A stretch of 55,283 bases of DNA from Sphingomonas sp. 1F27F7B (GTDB lineage Bacteria; Pseudomonadota; Alphaproteobacteria; Sphingomonadales; Sphingomonadaceae). The position numbers and the translations under genes were made by a program. Location of the stretch: positions 1 through 55,283 of the forward strand of contig NZ_SCMK01000028.1 in assembly GCF_005503355.1 (NCBI RefSeq), read 5' to 3'. Positions 1 to 7,168 of the stretch are shown here, one piece after another; within the stretch, counting starts at the first letter, position 1; the number at the start of each line of letters is the position of its first letter. Under the pieces are notes generated by a model that worked only from the letters and a program-made list of their open reading frames with translations, was not told where the DNA came from and did not search any database.

Positions 1-49
1 CCTTCAAGATCGCGATGATCTGCTCTTCGCTGAACCTGCTGCGCTTCAT
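1..49 (-). CDS. IS3-family transposase OrfA, N-terminal fragment (runs off window)
   Basis: Only the first 16 codons are present. The sequence MKRSRFSEEQIIAILK is the typical opening of the helix-turn-helix OrfA of IS3-like elements. OrfA normally joins OrfB by programmed -1 frameshifting to make the active transposase, but neither the rest of OrfA nor OrfB is visible here. Whether the copy is intact cannot be judged. Confidence 0.6.
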   Translation of the reverse strand, partial: MKRSRFSEEQIIAILK

Positions 50-113
50 TCTCGTCCGACTCCTTTGCGTCGGACTCTACTCAAAATCGGTCACATTCCA
101 GGGGCGCACGTCA
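1..113 (-). mobile_element. End of an IS3-like insertion sequence, cut by the window edge
   Basis: The minus strand carries the start of an IS3-family OrfA-type protein (MKRSRFSEEQIIAILK) followed upstream by about 60 bases of non-coding DNA. That stretch ends in TGACGTGCGCCCC (minus strand, 101-113), which looks like a terminal inverted repeat beginning with TG. A 7-bp stem hairpin (54-60 with 69-75) lies just upstream of the OrfA start, where IS3-type elements often fold their 5' end. The outer boundary at about 113 is inferred, and no target duplication can be checked because the other end is outside the window. Confidence 0.6.
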
Positions 114-191
114 CCGTTAAGTCCCGGCGACTTGAAGATGGAGGCAGGGGCCCGGTGGAAACGCCGGGCCCCTTCTCCTTTGGCGCGAGGT

Positions 192-767
192 TCAGGCGGC
201 GCGGGCGGCCTTGAGCGCATTGCCCCACCAGGCGATCTCGTCGAACAAGGTGGCGCGGGCGGCGGCGAGATGGGGATAGTCGTCGAGCGTCTTGCCCTGT
301 TGCAGGATGCCGAGGAACGGCTCCATGCCGATGTTCACTTCGGCCTTGATCGGCGCCATGTGCAGCTCGACCGCGATGCCGCGCAGCTGCTCGATCGCGC
401 GCGCCCCGCCGACCCCGCCATAGCCGACGAACGCCACCGGCTTGCGCCGCCATTCGAAGGTGGCGGAATCGAGCGCGTTCTTCAGTACCGCGGTGGGGCC
501 GTGATTATATTCGGCGGCAGTGACGATGAAGCCGTCATATTTGCCGACCTTGTGGCGCCAGGCCTCGGCGGCGGGGTGCGAATAGACGCCCTGGGTCCAG
601 GCCGGCGCCACCGGCTCCTCGAACAGCGGCAGATCCTGGTCGCGCAGGTCGAGGATGTCGAGCGCGAAGTCGTCGCGTCCGGCGGCGCCGGCGGCGATCC
701 ATTGGGCGGGAACGTCCGCGAAACGCTGCGGGCGCGTACTGCCGATGATGAGTGCGAGGTTGAGCAT
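192..767 (-). CDS. NADPH-dependent FMN reductase (flavodoxin-like fold)
   Basis: The 191-residue protein has the flavodoxin-like layout of the NADPH-dependent FMN reductase family, which includes chromate, quinone and azo reductases. A phosphate-binding loop GSTRPQR (residues 9-15) follows the first strand, and the family signature AEYNHG is at 85-90. Length matches the family (170-195). It probably reduces quinones, azo compounds or oxidised metals with a bound flavin in the cytosol; the substrate cannot be read from sequence. It is divergent from an HxlR regulator and the two share a palindrome at 788-802, so redox control by that regulator is likely. No strong Shine-Dalgarno is seen before the ATG. 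Confidence 0.88.
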   Translation of the reverse strand: MLNLALIIGSTRPQRFADVPAQWIAAGAAGRDDFALDILDLRDQDLPLFEEPVAPAWTQGVYSHPAAEAWRHKVGKYDGFIVTAAEYNHGPTAVLKNALDSATFEWRRKPVAFVGYGGVGGARAIEQLRGIAVELHMAPIKAEVNIGMEPFLGILQQGKTLDDYPHLAAARATLFDEIAWWGNALKAARAA

Positions 768-787
768 GGAAATTGCGACCCTTTCCG

Positions 788-802
788 GTTACGAATCGTA
801 AC
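788..802. promoter_or_regulatory. Perfect 15-nt palindrome, putative HxlR operator
   Basis: GTTACGAATCGTAAC is a perfect inverted repeat (7-bp arms, one central base). It lies between the FMN reductase and HxlR genes. HxlR-family regulators such as YodB bind short TTAC/GTAA-type palindromes in divergent promoters, which fits. Binding itself is inference. Confidence 0.6.
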
Positions 803-837
803 AGGGGATCAAATGATGCGGTGGATGCATCGCCACA

Positions 838-843
838 AGGAGG
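838..843 (+). promoter_or_regulatory. Consensus Shine-Dalgarno AGGAGG that bears on the HxlR start
   Basis: A perfect AGGAGG sits 7 nt before an in-frame CTG at 851. The other in-frame starts (ATG 773, GTG 821) have no comparable site, and ATG 773 would put the putative operator inside the coding region. This favours the rare CTG start. Confidence 0.45.
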
Positions 844-850
844 CACATTT

Positions 851-1273
851 CTGGAACCCAGGCACACCCATGTAAGCGAGGGGCATGTAAGCGAGGGGCA
901 TGCACGCGGCGGGCATGAGAGCTGCACCCCGGTCCGCGAGATCCTCGCCAAGATCGGCGACAAATGGAGCATCCTGACGATCATGATGCTGAGTGAGGGA
1001 ACCCAGCGGTTCAGCGCGCTGCAGCGTGGGATCGAGGGCATTTCGCAGCGAATGCTGACGCTTACTCTGCGCGGGCTGGAGCGCGACGGGCTGGTGACGC
1101 GCGAAGTGTTCCCGACGATCCCGCCGCGCGTGGAATATACGCTGACGCCGCTGGGGCGTTCGCTCCAGCAGCCGGTGATCGCGCTCGGCCAATGGGTGAT
1201 GGCGAACCTGCCCGAGATCGATGCGGCGCGGCGCCGGTTCGACGCGGTGGCGGAGGATCCGGACGCCCATTGA
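851..1273 (+). CDS. HxlR-family winged-helix regulator with His/Cys-rich N-terminal tail
   Basis: The core from CTPVREIL through EKIGDKW-like GDKWSILTIMML, RFSALQRGIEGISQRMLT and VEYTLTPLGRSL is a complete HxlR winged helix, a family that senses quinones and electrophiles, often through an N-terminal cysteine. Such a cysteine is present just before the domain (in ESCTPV). Before it lies a tail with five histidines that contains two exact copies of HVSEG, encoded by a 15-nt tandem repeat (869-898). Start choice is uncertain: CTG 851 has an ideal Shine-Dalgarno, GTG 821 and ATG 773 do not. The gene is divergent from the FMN reductase and ends before a strong terminator. Its role as local regulator is inferred from this pairing. 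Confidence 0.8.
   Translation: MEPRHTHVSEGHVSEGHARGGHESCTPVREILAKIGDKWSILTIMMLSEGTQRFSALQRGIEGISQRMLTLTLRGLERDGLVTREVFPTIPPRVEYTLTPLGRSLQQPVIALGQWVMANLPEIDAARRRFDAVAEDPDAH
869..898 (+). repeat. 15-nt tandem duplication inside the HxlR gene
   Basis: CATGTAAGCGAGGGG occurs twice in direct tandem and begins a third time (CATG at 899). It is in frame and adds HVSEG twice to the N-terminal tail, so copy-number change would lengthen or shorten the tail by five residues without a frameshift. Confidence 0.9.
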
Positions 1274-1276
1274 CAA

Positions 1277-1310
1277 GAAGGGAGCCCGGCGGAGGCGCCG
1301 GGCTCCCTTC
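1277..1310. terminator. Bidirectional terminator-like hairpin
   Basis: A perfect 14-bp stem (1277-1290 with 1297-1310) closes a 6-nt loop between the convergent HxlR and four-TM genes. Both flanks carry A/T-bearing ends (GAAG/CTTC) rather than long T runs, so intrinsic termination in both directions is likely but not certain. Confidence 0.75.
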
Positions 1311-1317
1311 GTCCCGC

Positions 1318-1707
1318 TCAGGCAAAGGCGCGGCGGAACAGCGACAGGCCGTGGAATTCGAGCGCGGCGAGCCCCGCCACCGCCAGCGCCTGCAAGACGA
1401 TAAAGGCGGCGCCGAGCGGATTGGGCGCGAGCAGCGCAATCACTGCGAAGCTGGCCGCGGTCCAGCCCAGGTTGAGCAGCGCGATGGCGCGCACCGGCCA
1501 TTCGAGCCGGTCGGCCTGGCGTGCGGCCCACAGCATGAAGGCGGCCGAGGGGAAGAGCAGCAGCCCGGCCTCGAACAGCAGCACCGCCGGCAGGTCGAAC
1601 AGCCCGGCGAGCGGCCCGGCGGCGGCGGCGAGCAGCGCGCCCATCCCCAGGCAGGTGATCGCGTCGATCGTCAGCACGGCGCGGAGGAAATGGATCGGAT
1701 TGGTCAT
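1318..1707 (-). CDS. Small four-TM membrane protein of unknown function
   Basis: From the ATG at 1707 the product is 129 residues (MTNPIHFLRAV...) with four hydrophobic stretches separated by short loops, so an inner-membrane protein. I chose this start because GGAGA precedes it closely; a start at 1749 would add an unconvincing basic extension that reaches into the divergent promoter. It is divergent from an XRE/MmyB-type regulator starting at 1797, an arrangement often seen for a regulator and its target. I do not recognise a function. Confidence 0.65.
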   Translation of the reverse strand: MTNPIHFLRAVLTIDAITCLGMGALLAAAAGPLAGLFDLPAVLLFEAGLLLFPSAAFMLWAARQADRLEWPVRAIALLNLGWTAASFAVIALLAPNPLGAAFIVLQALAVAGLAALEFHGLSLFRRAFA

Positions 1708-1796
1708 GGGTCGTCTCCCTTGCTGGTGATGACGCAAGGCTGACGGCATCGGCGCGCCGGGTCGATTACGCGGGAGGTAATGGAAGCCGGCGGCCT

Positions 1797-2618
1797 ATGC
1801 AGGCAGAGAAGCGGCGAAGGAGATCATCCGTGCAGACAGCCGCCCGCCCGCTCGGCGACCAGATCAAGGAATGGCGCCGCCGCCGCCGGTTGAGCCAGAT
1901 GGACCTGGCCCTGGATGCGGAGATATCGACCCGGCACCTGAGCTTCATCGAGACCGGGCGCAGCCGGCCGAGCCGCGAGATGGTGCTGCGGCTGGCCGAT
2001 CAGCTCGCGCTGCCGCTGCGCGAGCGCAACGCGATGCTGCTCGCGGCGGGGTTCGCGCCGCTCTATGCCGAGCGTGCGCTCGACGATCCCGCGCTGGCGG
2101 CGGCGCGACGCGCGATCGACCTGGTGCTCAAGGGGCACGAGCCCTGGCCGGCGGTGGCGATCGATCGCCACTGGCACCTGATCGCGGCCAATGCGGCGAT
2201 CAAGCCGCTGCTCGCCGGCTGCGCGGCGCATCTGCTGGAAGGGCCGATCAACGTGCTGCGCCTGAGCCTGCATCCCGAAGGGCTGGCGCCGCGTATCCTG
2301 AACCTCGCCGAATGGCGGGCGCATCTGCTCGAGCGGCTGCGGCGCCAGGCGATGACGACTGGCGATTCCGGGCTCGAGGCGCTGGTCGCCGAGCTGGAGG
2401 CCTATCCCTTTCCGGACGGAGCGGGGCAGGCGGAGGACATGGGCGGGTTCGCGATCCCGCTGCGGCTCGCCACGCCGCTGGGCGAACTCAGCCTGATCAG
2501 CACCACCACCGTGTTCGGCACGCCGCTCGACGTGACGCTCGACGAGCTGGCGATCGAGGCCTTCTATCCTGCCGATGCGATCACCGGGGAACGCTTGCGG
2601 GGGCTGAGCGGCGGCTAG
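1797..2618 (+). CDS. XRE-family regulator with MmyB-like ligand-binding domain
   Basis: The 273-residue protein starts with a Cro/C1-type helix-turn-helix (about residues 19-73: LGDQIKEWRRRRRLSQ, then STRHLSFIETGRSRPS). It continues with a region typical of the MmyB-like transcription-regulator ligand-binding domain (about 105-270), recognisable by RHWHLIAANAA and the C-terminal TPLGELSLISTTTVFGTPLDVT. Family members in actinobacteria and proteobacteria bind hydrophobic ligands such as fatty acids. It probably regulates itself and the divergent membrane-protein gene at 1318-1707; that target is inferred from position. Length and motifs are normal for the family. Confidence 0.85.
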   Translation: MQAEKRRRRSSVQTAARPLGDQIKEWRRRRRLSQMDLALDAEISTRHLSFIETGRSRPSREMVLRLADQLALPLRERNAMLLAAGFAPLYAERALDDPALAAARRAIDLVLKGHEPWPAVAIDRHWHLIAANAAIKPLLAGCAAHLLEGPINVLRLSLHPEGLAPRILNLAEWRAHLLERLRRQAMTTGDSGLEALVAELEAYPFPDGAGQAEDMGGFAIPLRLATPLGELSLISTTTVFGTPLDVTLDELAIEAFYPADAITGERLRGLSGG

Positions 2619-2626
2619 GGGGCACC

Positions 2627-3433
2627 CTACCGCCCGTCGTCGCTCCAGTGCGGCGGGTCCGAGACCAGCTTGATCACGCCATAGCCGGCGCCGATCCTGT
2701 GGAGGTCGGGGTTGGTGTCGCCCGAGCGCGGTGCGCCGACCTCGCGGGCCTTGCCCTGCCGGTCCTTCACCTTGATCGTGCCGTTCCAGCCGATCGTCAT
2801 GTCGATCGCGCGGCCTTCGATATGGCGCGACGTGAGCGAGGGCTCGAAGGCGATCTGGAACAGGTCGCACATCGCCTGCGCGCCGGCCTTCGACCTGGCG
2901 AGGTCGCCATGGTCCCACCGGATATCCAGGCCGGGCAGGGCAGGGACCTTGTTCGGCGCGACCAGCCCCTTCGCCACCCGCCAGCTGTAATGCATCAGCT
3001 GCGCACGCAGGGCGTTGCGGCGCGTGGCGGAGATAGTGACGCTGGCGCCCGCGTCCTTCAGCGCCTTGAGAAAGGCGGCGACGTTGTCGCGGAAGGGCTG
3101 GGCCAGATCGGCGACGGCGGCGCTGTTCGGATATCTGGCCTGGTTGGCGTTCCACCAGTCGGCGCCCGAGAGTGGCGGACGGGCGCCCTGGCCGGCGGCA
3201 AGCGCGAGCCAGGTCCTGCCGCCGGGCGAGATCAGCCCGTCCGGTCGGGCAGCGCCCAGCACCTGCGCCTGATAGCCGGTGATCGCGGCAATGGTGCGCG
3301 TGCCGCACGCGCCGCTGGTGGGGAGCAGCTGCTGGCCGGTGGCGCCGAGCCAGTCGTTGAGCAGGTGCTGGACGACGAGCACGTCGGCCAGCTCGTTGAC
3401 GCCGCCCTTGCCCACCGATGCGCCGATCGCCAC
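2627..3433 (-). CDS. M15-like zinc peptidase with N-terminal peptidoglycan-binding-like domain
   Basis: From the GTG at 3433, preceded by AGAAGGGGG, the product is 268 residues. The N-terminal 80 residues (VNELADVLVVQHLLND ... GLISPGGRTWLAL) resemble a peptidoglycan-binding helix bundle. The C-terminal part carries the metal-site pattern of D-Ala-D-Ala-type M15 peptidases: S202-x-H204-x2-G-x-A-x-D211 and a late PHW (H262). No signal peptide or TM segment is visible, so export would need lysis, a holin or a dedicated secretion system. It could be a domesticated endolysin or an effector. Neighbours give no clear operon. Longer in-frame extension upstream reads as noise and was not used. Confidence 0.65.
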   Translation of the reverse strand: MAIGASVGKGGVNELADVLVVQHLLNDWLGATGQQLLPTSGACGTRTIAAITGYQAQVLGAARPDGLISPGGRTWLALAAGQGARPPLSGADWWNANQARYPNSAAVADLAQPFRDNVAAFLKALKDAGASVTISATRRNALRAQLMHYSWRVAKGLVAPNKVPALPGLDIRWDHGDLARSKAGAQAMCDLFQIAFEPSLTSRHIEGRAIDMTIGWNGTIKVKDRQGKAREVGAPRSGDTNPDLHRIGAGYGVIKLVSDPPHWSDDGR

Positions 3434-3712
3434 CCGCCTGCCCCCTTCTCGATTCGGGGACAGGCCTATCGGGCGAAATCCTACATTGAAAGCGGGTCCG
3501 GGATCGCGGACGCAATGCAAGCGCCCGGATGACGCGCGGCGGCATGATGGGCGCGGGGAAATCCCGCAGCCGGGCACCCCGGTCATCAGTGGAAGCGGGG
3601 GCAATGCGCAGCGCGCTGGGAATTGGGGTTCATGCGGCGCTGCACCGGAAAGACATGGAATCTCCGTCAAACATCCACGCCGCCAAACATTTCGGCCGGC
3701 TAGGAGGGCGCC

Positions 3713-4267
3713 GTGACGCTGCGCCGCCTGGCCTTTGCGACTCTGCTGCTCTGGGCGGTGACGCTGGCGATGCCGGCTTCGATGTCGGTGGCCCCCGACT
3801 GGCGCGGCGTCGATCGTCCGGAGCGGATACCCGGAGTGATCCTCCTGGTCTTCGGACCGCTGGCCCCGCTGGCGAGCGACGCGGCCGGCCGTGATCTGCC
3901 GGGATACGAGCATTGGCCGCGCTGGGCGATCGGGGGCCATCCGCTAGCGGCATGGGGCTGGTACGCGCATCCCTTCTGGGCCTGGGGCATCGCGCGGATG
4001 CTGCGCGGGCGGGGCCCGCGCCTGCTTCCCGCACTGCTCTGCGCCGCGCTCGCGCTGCTGGCGCTCCAGCCCTATCATTCCGCCATGGACGAGCATGGCC
4101 GAGAATCGGAGACTGTTCCGCTGGCTGGTGCATTCGTCTGGGCGGCAGCGATGAGCGGGCCGCTGCTCGCGCTGCTTGGCATGCGGGCGGGCGGATGGAT
4201 TGCCCGCCCGCATGCGCTGAGTCCGATCAAGCGAAGACGCGCTGGAAGATCGTGTCGACGTGCTTGA
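3713..4267 (+). CDS. Membrane protein of unknown function, about four TM segments
   Basis: A GTG start is preceded by GGAGG a few bases upstream. The 184-residue product begins with a hydrophobic segment (LAFATLLLWAVTLAM) and has further hydrophobic stretches around the IPGVILLVFGPLAPLA, LLPALLCAALALLAL and LAGAFVWAAAMSGPLLALL regions. The middle is rich in Trp, His and Tyr. The last residues (SPIKRRRAGRSCRRA) are encoded where the gene overlaps the 3' end of convergent purB by 41 nt and may be a recent extension. I do not recognise a family. Confidence 0.55.
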   Translation: MTLRRLAFATLLLWAVTLAMPASMSVAPDWRGVDRPERIPGVILLVFGPLAPLASDAAGRDLPGYEHWPRWAIGGHPLAAWGWYAHPFWAWGIARMLRGRGPRLLPALLCAALALLALQPYHSAMDEHGRESETVPLAGAFVWAAAMSGPLLALLGMRAGGWIARPHALSPIKRRRAGRSCRRA

Positions 4268-5537
4268 AGTGATAGCCGAGATCGAACTTGTCCTCGAGTT
4301 CCGCCGGCGAGAGCGCGGCGGTCACTTCCGGATCGGCCTTCAGCAGCTCGAGCAGCGAGAGCTGGCCGTCCGATTCCCACACCTTCATCGCATTGCGCTG
4401 GACCAGCCGATAGCTGTCCTCGCGGCTGACGCCGGCCTGGGTGAGGGCGAGAAGCACGCGCTGGGAATGCACGAGGCCGCCCATTCGATCCAAATTCTTC
4501 TGCATGCGGGCCGGGTAGACGAGCAGCTTGTCCATCACCCCGGTGAGGCGGGCGAGCGCGAAATCGAGCGTGATCGTCGCGTCCGGGCCGATATAGCGCT
4601 CGACCGAGCTGTGCGAGATGTCGCGCTCGTGCCACAGCGCGACATTCTCCATCGCCGGGATCGTCGCGCTCCGCACCATGCGGGCCAGGCCGGTGAGGTT
4701 CTCGGTCAGCACCGGGTTGCGCTTGTGCGGCATCGCCGACGAGCCCTTCTGGCCCGGCGAGAAATATTCTTCCGCCTCGAGCACTTCGGTGCGCTGGAGG
4801 TGGCGGACCTCGACGGCGAGGCGCTCGATCGACGAGGCGATGACGCCGAGCGTGGCGAAGAACATCGCGTGGCGGTCGCGCGGGATGACCTGAGTCGAGA
4901 CCGGCTCGACCGACAGGCCGAGCTTCGCGGCGACATGCGCTTCGACGCGCGGATCGATATTGGCGAAGGTGCCGACTGCGCCCGAGATCGCGCAGGTGGC
5001 GATGTCGGCGCGGGCGGCGAGCAGGCGCTCCTTGCCCCGCTTGAACTCGGCATAGGCCTCGGCGAGCTTGAGGCCGAAGGTGACCGGCTCGGCATGGATG
5101 CCGTGGCTGCGGCCGATCGTGGGCGTGAGCTTGTGCTCATGGGCGCGTCGCTCGAGCACTTCCAGCAGCCGGTCGAGATCGGCGAGCAGGATGTCCGAAG
5201 CGCGGGCCAGCTGCACGGCGAGACAGGTGTCGAGCACGTCCGAGCTGGTCATGCCCTGGTGCATGAAGCGCGCTTCGTCACCCACCTGTTCAGCCACCCA
5301 GGTGAGGAAGGCGATCACGTCGTGCTTGGTCACCGCTTCGATCGCGTCGATCGCGGCGACGTCGATCGCCGGGTTGGTCGCCCACCAGTCCCACAGCGCC
5401 TTGGCCGCGCTCTTCGGCACCACGCCGAGTTCGGCCAGCGCCTCGGTGGCGTGCGCCTCGATCTCGAACCAGATGCGGAAGCGCGCCTCGGGCGACCAGA
5501 TGGCGGTCATTTCGGGGCGCGAATAACGGGGAACCAT
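4227..5537 (-). CDS. purB: Adenylosuccinate lyase
   Basis: The 436-residue protein starts MVPRYSRPEM, the usual opening of PurB in alphaproteobacteria. It shows the fumarase/aspartase superfamily signature GSSAMPHKRNP and the catalytic-histidine region TSSDVLDTC and GRSHGIHAEPVTFG. It cleaves SAICAR and adenylosuccinate, releasing fumarate, in purine synthesis. A further in-frame ATG upstream (5633) would add an unrelated basic stretch and was rejected. The gene stands alone on the minus strand with a DUF1287 gene just upstream (47 nt), and its 3' end overlaps the convergent membrane-protein gene. Confidence 0.97.
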   Translation of the reverse strand: MVPRYSRPEMTAIWSPEARFRIWFEIEAHATEALAELGVVPKSAAKALWDWWATNPAIDVAAIDAIEAVTKHDVIAFLTWVAEQVGDEARFMHQGMTSSDVLDTCLAVQLARASDILLADLDRLLEVLERRAHEHKLTPTIGRSHGIHAEPVTFGLKLAEAYAEFKRGKERLLAARADIATCAISGAVGTFANIDPRVEAHVAAKLGLSVEPVSTQVIPRDRHAMFFATLGVIASSIERLAVEVRHLQRTEVLEAEEYFSPGQKGSSAMPHKRNPVLTENLTGLARMVRSATIPAMENVALWHERDISHSSVERYIGPDATITLDFALARLTGVMDKLLVYPARMQKNLDRMGGLVHSQRVLLALTQAGVSREDSYRLVQRNAMKVWESDGQLSLLELLKADPEVTAALSPAELEDKFDLGYHFKHVDTIFQRVFA

Positions 5538-5583
5538 TGCAAGCCTTTCGCCGGGGGTGTGCCGGCCCCCTAGCAAGCGCGCC

Positions 5584-6228
5584 CTAGACTTTCCAGCGGA
5601 AGCGCCCGGTGATCGGCCAGTCGAGCAGCGCATCCTCCTCGCGGGCGCCCCGCCCGATATTGTGGAGGATCATCGGCGCTCGGGCACCGGGCAGGTCCGA
5701 GACCAGGCCGATATGGGTGGCGGTGCCGCCCATGCCGTTGGCGGGCGCGGAGGTGAAGATGTCGCCCGGCAGCCAGCCCTTGCCGCCCGCGGGCACCGGC
5801 AGCGCCGCGCCCATCCGCGCGAGGAAGCGGGCGAGGTTGGGCACGCGGCGATGGTCGATGCTCGGGTCCGGATGGGTCAGCCCCCATTTGCGGGGATAGG
5901 CGGCGAAGGCCCGCTTCATGTCGGCATGGACCAGCGCCTGGAGATCGATCCCGAAGGCGTCGCGATAGGCGCGGATCACCACATCGGTGCACACGCCCTT
6001 TTCCCGCGGTACGTCGCCATTGGGAAAGGCGAGCCGGGTATAGGCCGAATCATAGCTGCGCGTGACGCCGACCTGGGTACGCGCGGCGGCGACCAGCCCG
6101 GCGGCCGGGTCGTTGGCGGCGAGGCGCGGCGGCTTGGGCTCGTCCGGCTTTCCCGACGCCCTCGGGGCGCCCCCGCAACCGGCGAGGCCGGCGGCCATTC
6201 CGAGCAGCAAGGCGCGGCGATCGAACAT
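5584..6228 (-). CDS. DUF1287 (YijF-like) lipoprotein
   Basis: From the ATG at 6228 (AGGATGG upstream) the product is 214 residues. It opens with MFDRRALLLGMAAGLAGCGG, a signal peptide with a lipobox (LAGC), so it is probably a lipoprotein of the periplasm or outer membrane. The rest matches DUF1287: VAAARTQVGVT, GVCTDVVIRAYR, PNLARFLARMG and a late HNIGRG. The conserved Cys and His suggest an NlpC-like papain fold, though activity is unproven. A start at 6285 would bury the signal peptide and is unlikely. It lies 46 nt upstream of purB on the same strand and may be cotranscribed. Confidence 0.85.
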   Translation of the reverse strand: MFDRRALLLGMAAGLAGCGGAPRASGKPDEPKPPRLAANDPAAGLVAAARTQVGVTRSYDSAYTRLAFPNGDVPREKGVCTDVVIRAYRDAFGIDLQALVHADMKRAFAAYPRKWGLTHPDPSIDHRRVPNLARFLARMGAALPVPAGGKGWLPGDIFTSAPANGMGGTATHIGLVSDLPGARAPMILHNIGRGAREEDALLDWPITGRFRWKV

Positions 6229-6431
6229 CGCGCCATCCTGCACCGCCCGTGACGCGTGCGCCACAGGGCAAATGAAATGCGGCAAGTCGAGCGTGTAAAG
6301 GGTTGATTCGAGGCTGAGTGCGACGAAATCGGGAACATGATCGTCGGGTCATAGGTTGGTATGGGGAGTTGATCGAAATAACATCGGGAGAAATGTAAAT
6401 ATAACTTCCGATGAATGCAGGAGATATATTC

Positions 6432-6983
6432 ATGATTAAGCCGATTCTTCTCGCTACTTCGATGTTATTCTCCGTTCCTGCCTTCGCGCAGGAGGTGCCC
6501 GCGCAAGATAATACGCGGCCGGCACAGGCGGCTCCGGCGCCGAAACAGGCCACTCCGCCGACGACAGATGACAAGGCGCCGGGCGTGCAGGACCAGGCCG
6601 CCGCTGCCCAGGCAGCCCCGGCGACTCAGCCGGCCCAGGGCGTGGCGCAGGAAGCGTCGCCCGTGCCCGGCCAGCCGGCGGCTGCCGCCTCGGCGGCGAC
6701 CGGGCCCGCCGCGACTCCGGCCGCCACGCAGGAGCAGGTCGCCCAGGCCGTGGGCCGTGACTTCGGCAGCTATGACAAGAATGGCGACGGCAAGCTGGAC
6801 GCGACCGAGTTCGCCGCCTGGATGGGCGCGCTGCGCAAGGCGGCCGAACCCAGCTTCCAGCCGGGCAGCGCCGAGGCGGCGGCCTGGGCCAACCAGGCCT
6901 TCGCCAGCGCCGATACCGACAGGAATGCATCGGTGAACAGGCAGGAGCTGACCGTCTTCCTCACCCCGAAGCAGCCGGGCTGA
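6432..6983 (+). CDS. Exported EF-hand protein with Ala/Pro/Gln-rich linker
   Basis: The start at 6432 has AGGAG about 9 nt upstream and gives a clean signal peptide (MIKPILLATSMLFSVPAFAQ). A low-complexity Ala/Pro/Gln region (about 21-100) follows. Two EF-hand loops come next: D115-K-N-G-D-G-K-L-D-A-T-E126 is canonical; D161-T-D-R-N-A-S-V-N-R-Q-E172 has Ala at the usual Gly position. The protein of 183 residues is probably periplasmic or surface-exposed and binds calcium. Its upstream region is AT-rich compared with the neighbourhood (6290-6410). A strong terminator follows at 7022. Confidence 0.85.
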   Translation: MIKPILLATSMLFSVPAFAQEVPAQDNTRPAQAAPAPKQATPPTTDDKAPGVQDQAAAAQAAPATQPAQGVAQEASPVPGQPAAAASAATGPAATPAATQEQVAQAVGRDFGSYDKNGDGKLDATEFAAWMGALRKAAEPSFQPGSAEAAAWANQAFASADTDRNASVNRQELTVFLTPKQPG

Positions 6984-7021
6984 TCCCTTCCCACCGCGCC
7001 TGCGCATGGCGCTTGCTCCCG

Positions 7022-7053
7022 AACGGCCGCCGGGCTTGCCTCCGGCGGCCGTT
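7022..7053 (+). terminator. Terminator-like hairpin after the EF-hand gene
   Basis: A perfect 12-bp stem (7022-7033 with 7042-7053) with an 8-nt loop is followed by a short T stretch. It ends the EF-hand transcript and lies before the 3' end of convergent radC. Confidence 0.75.
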
Positions 7054-7168
7054 TGGCTTGTCGGGGTGTCATGCGGAGCAGGACATCCTTACCGGCCGGA
7101 TCAGCAGCGCCGCGTGCGAGAGCAGGTCGAAGCCGATGTCGCGCGGCGGGCCAAGCCGCAACGATACG

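Noticed and set aside
3434..3940. In-frame extension of the M15-like peptidase to an ATG at 3940
   Set aside because: The extension is rich in Arg/Pro/His without domain features and overlaps the divergent gene; the GTG at 3433 has a good Shine-Dalgarno.
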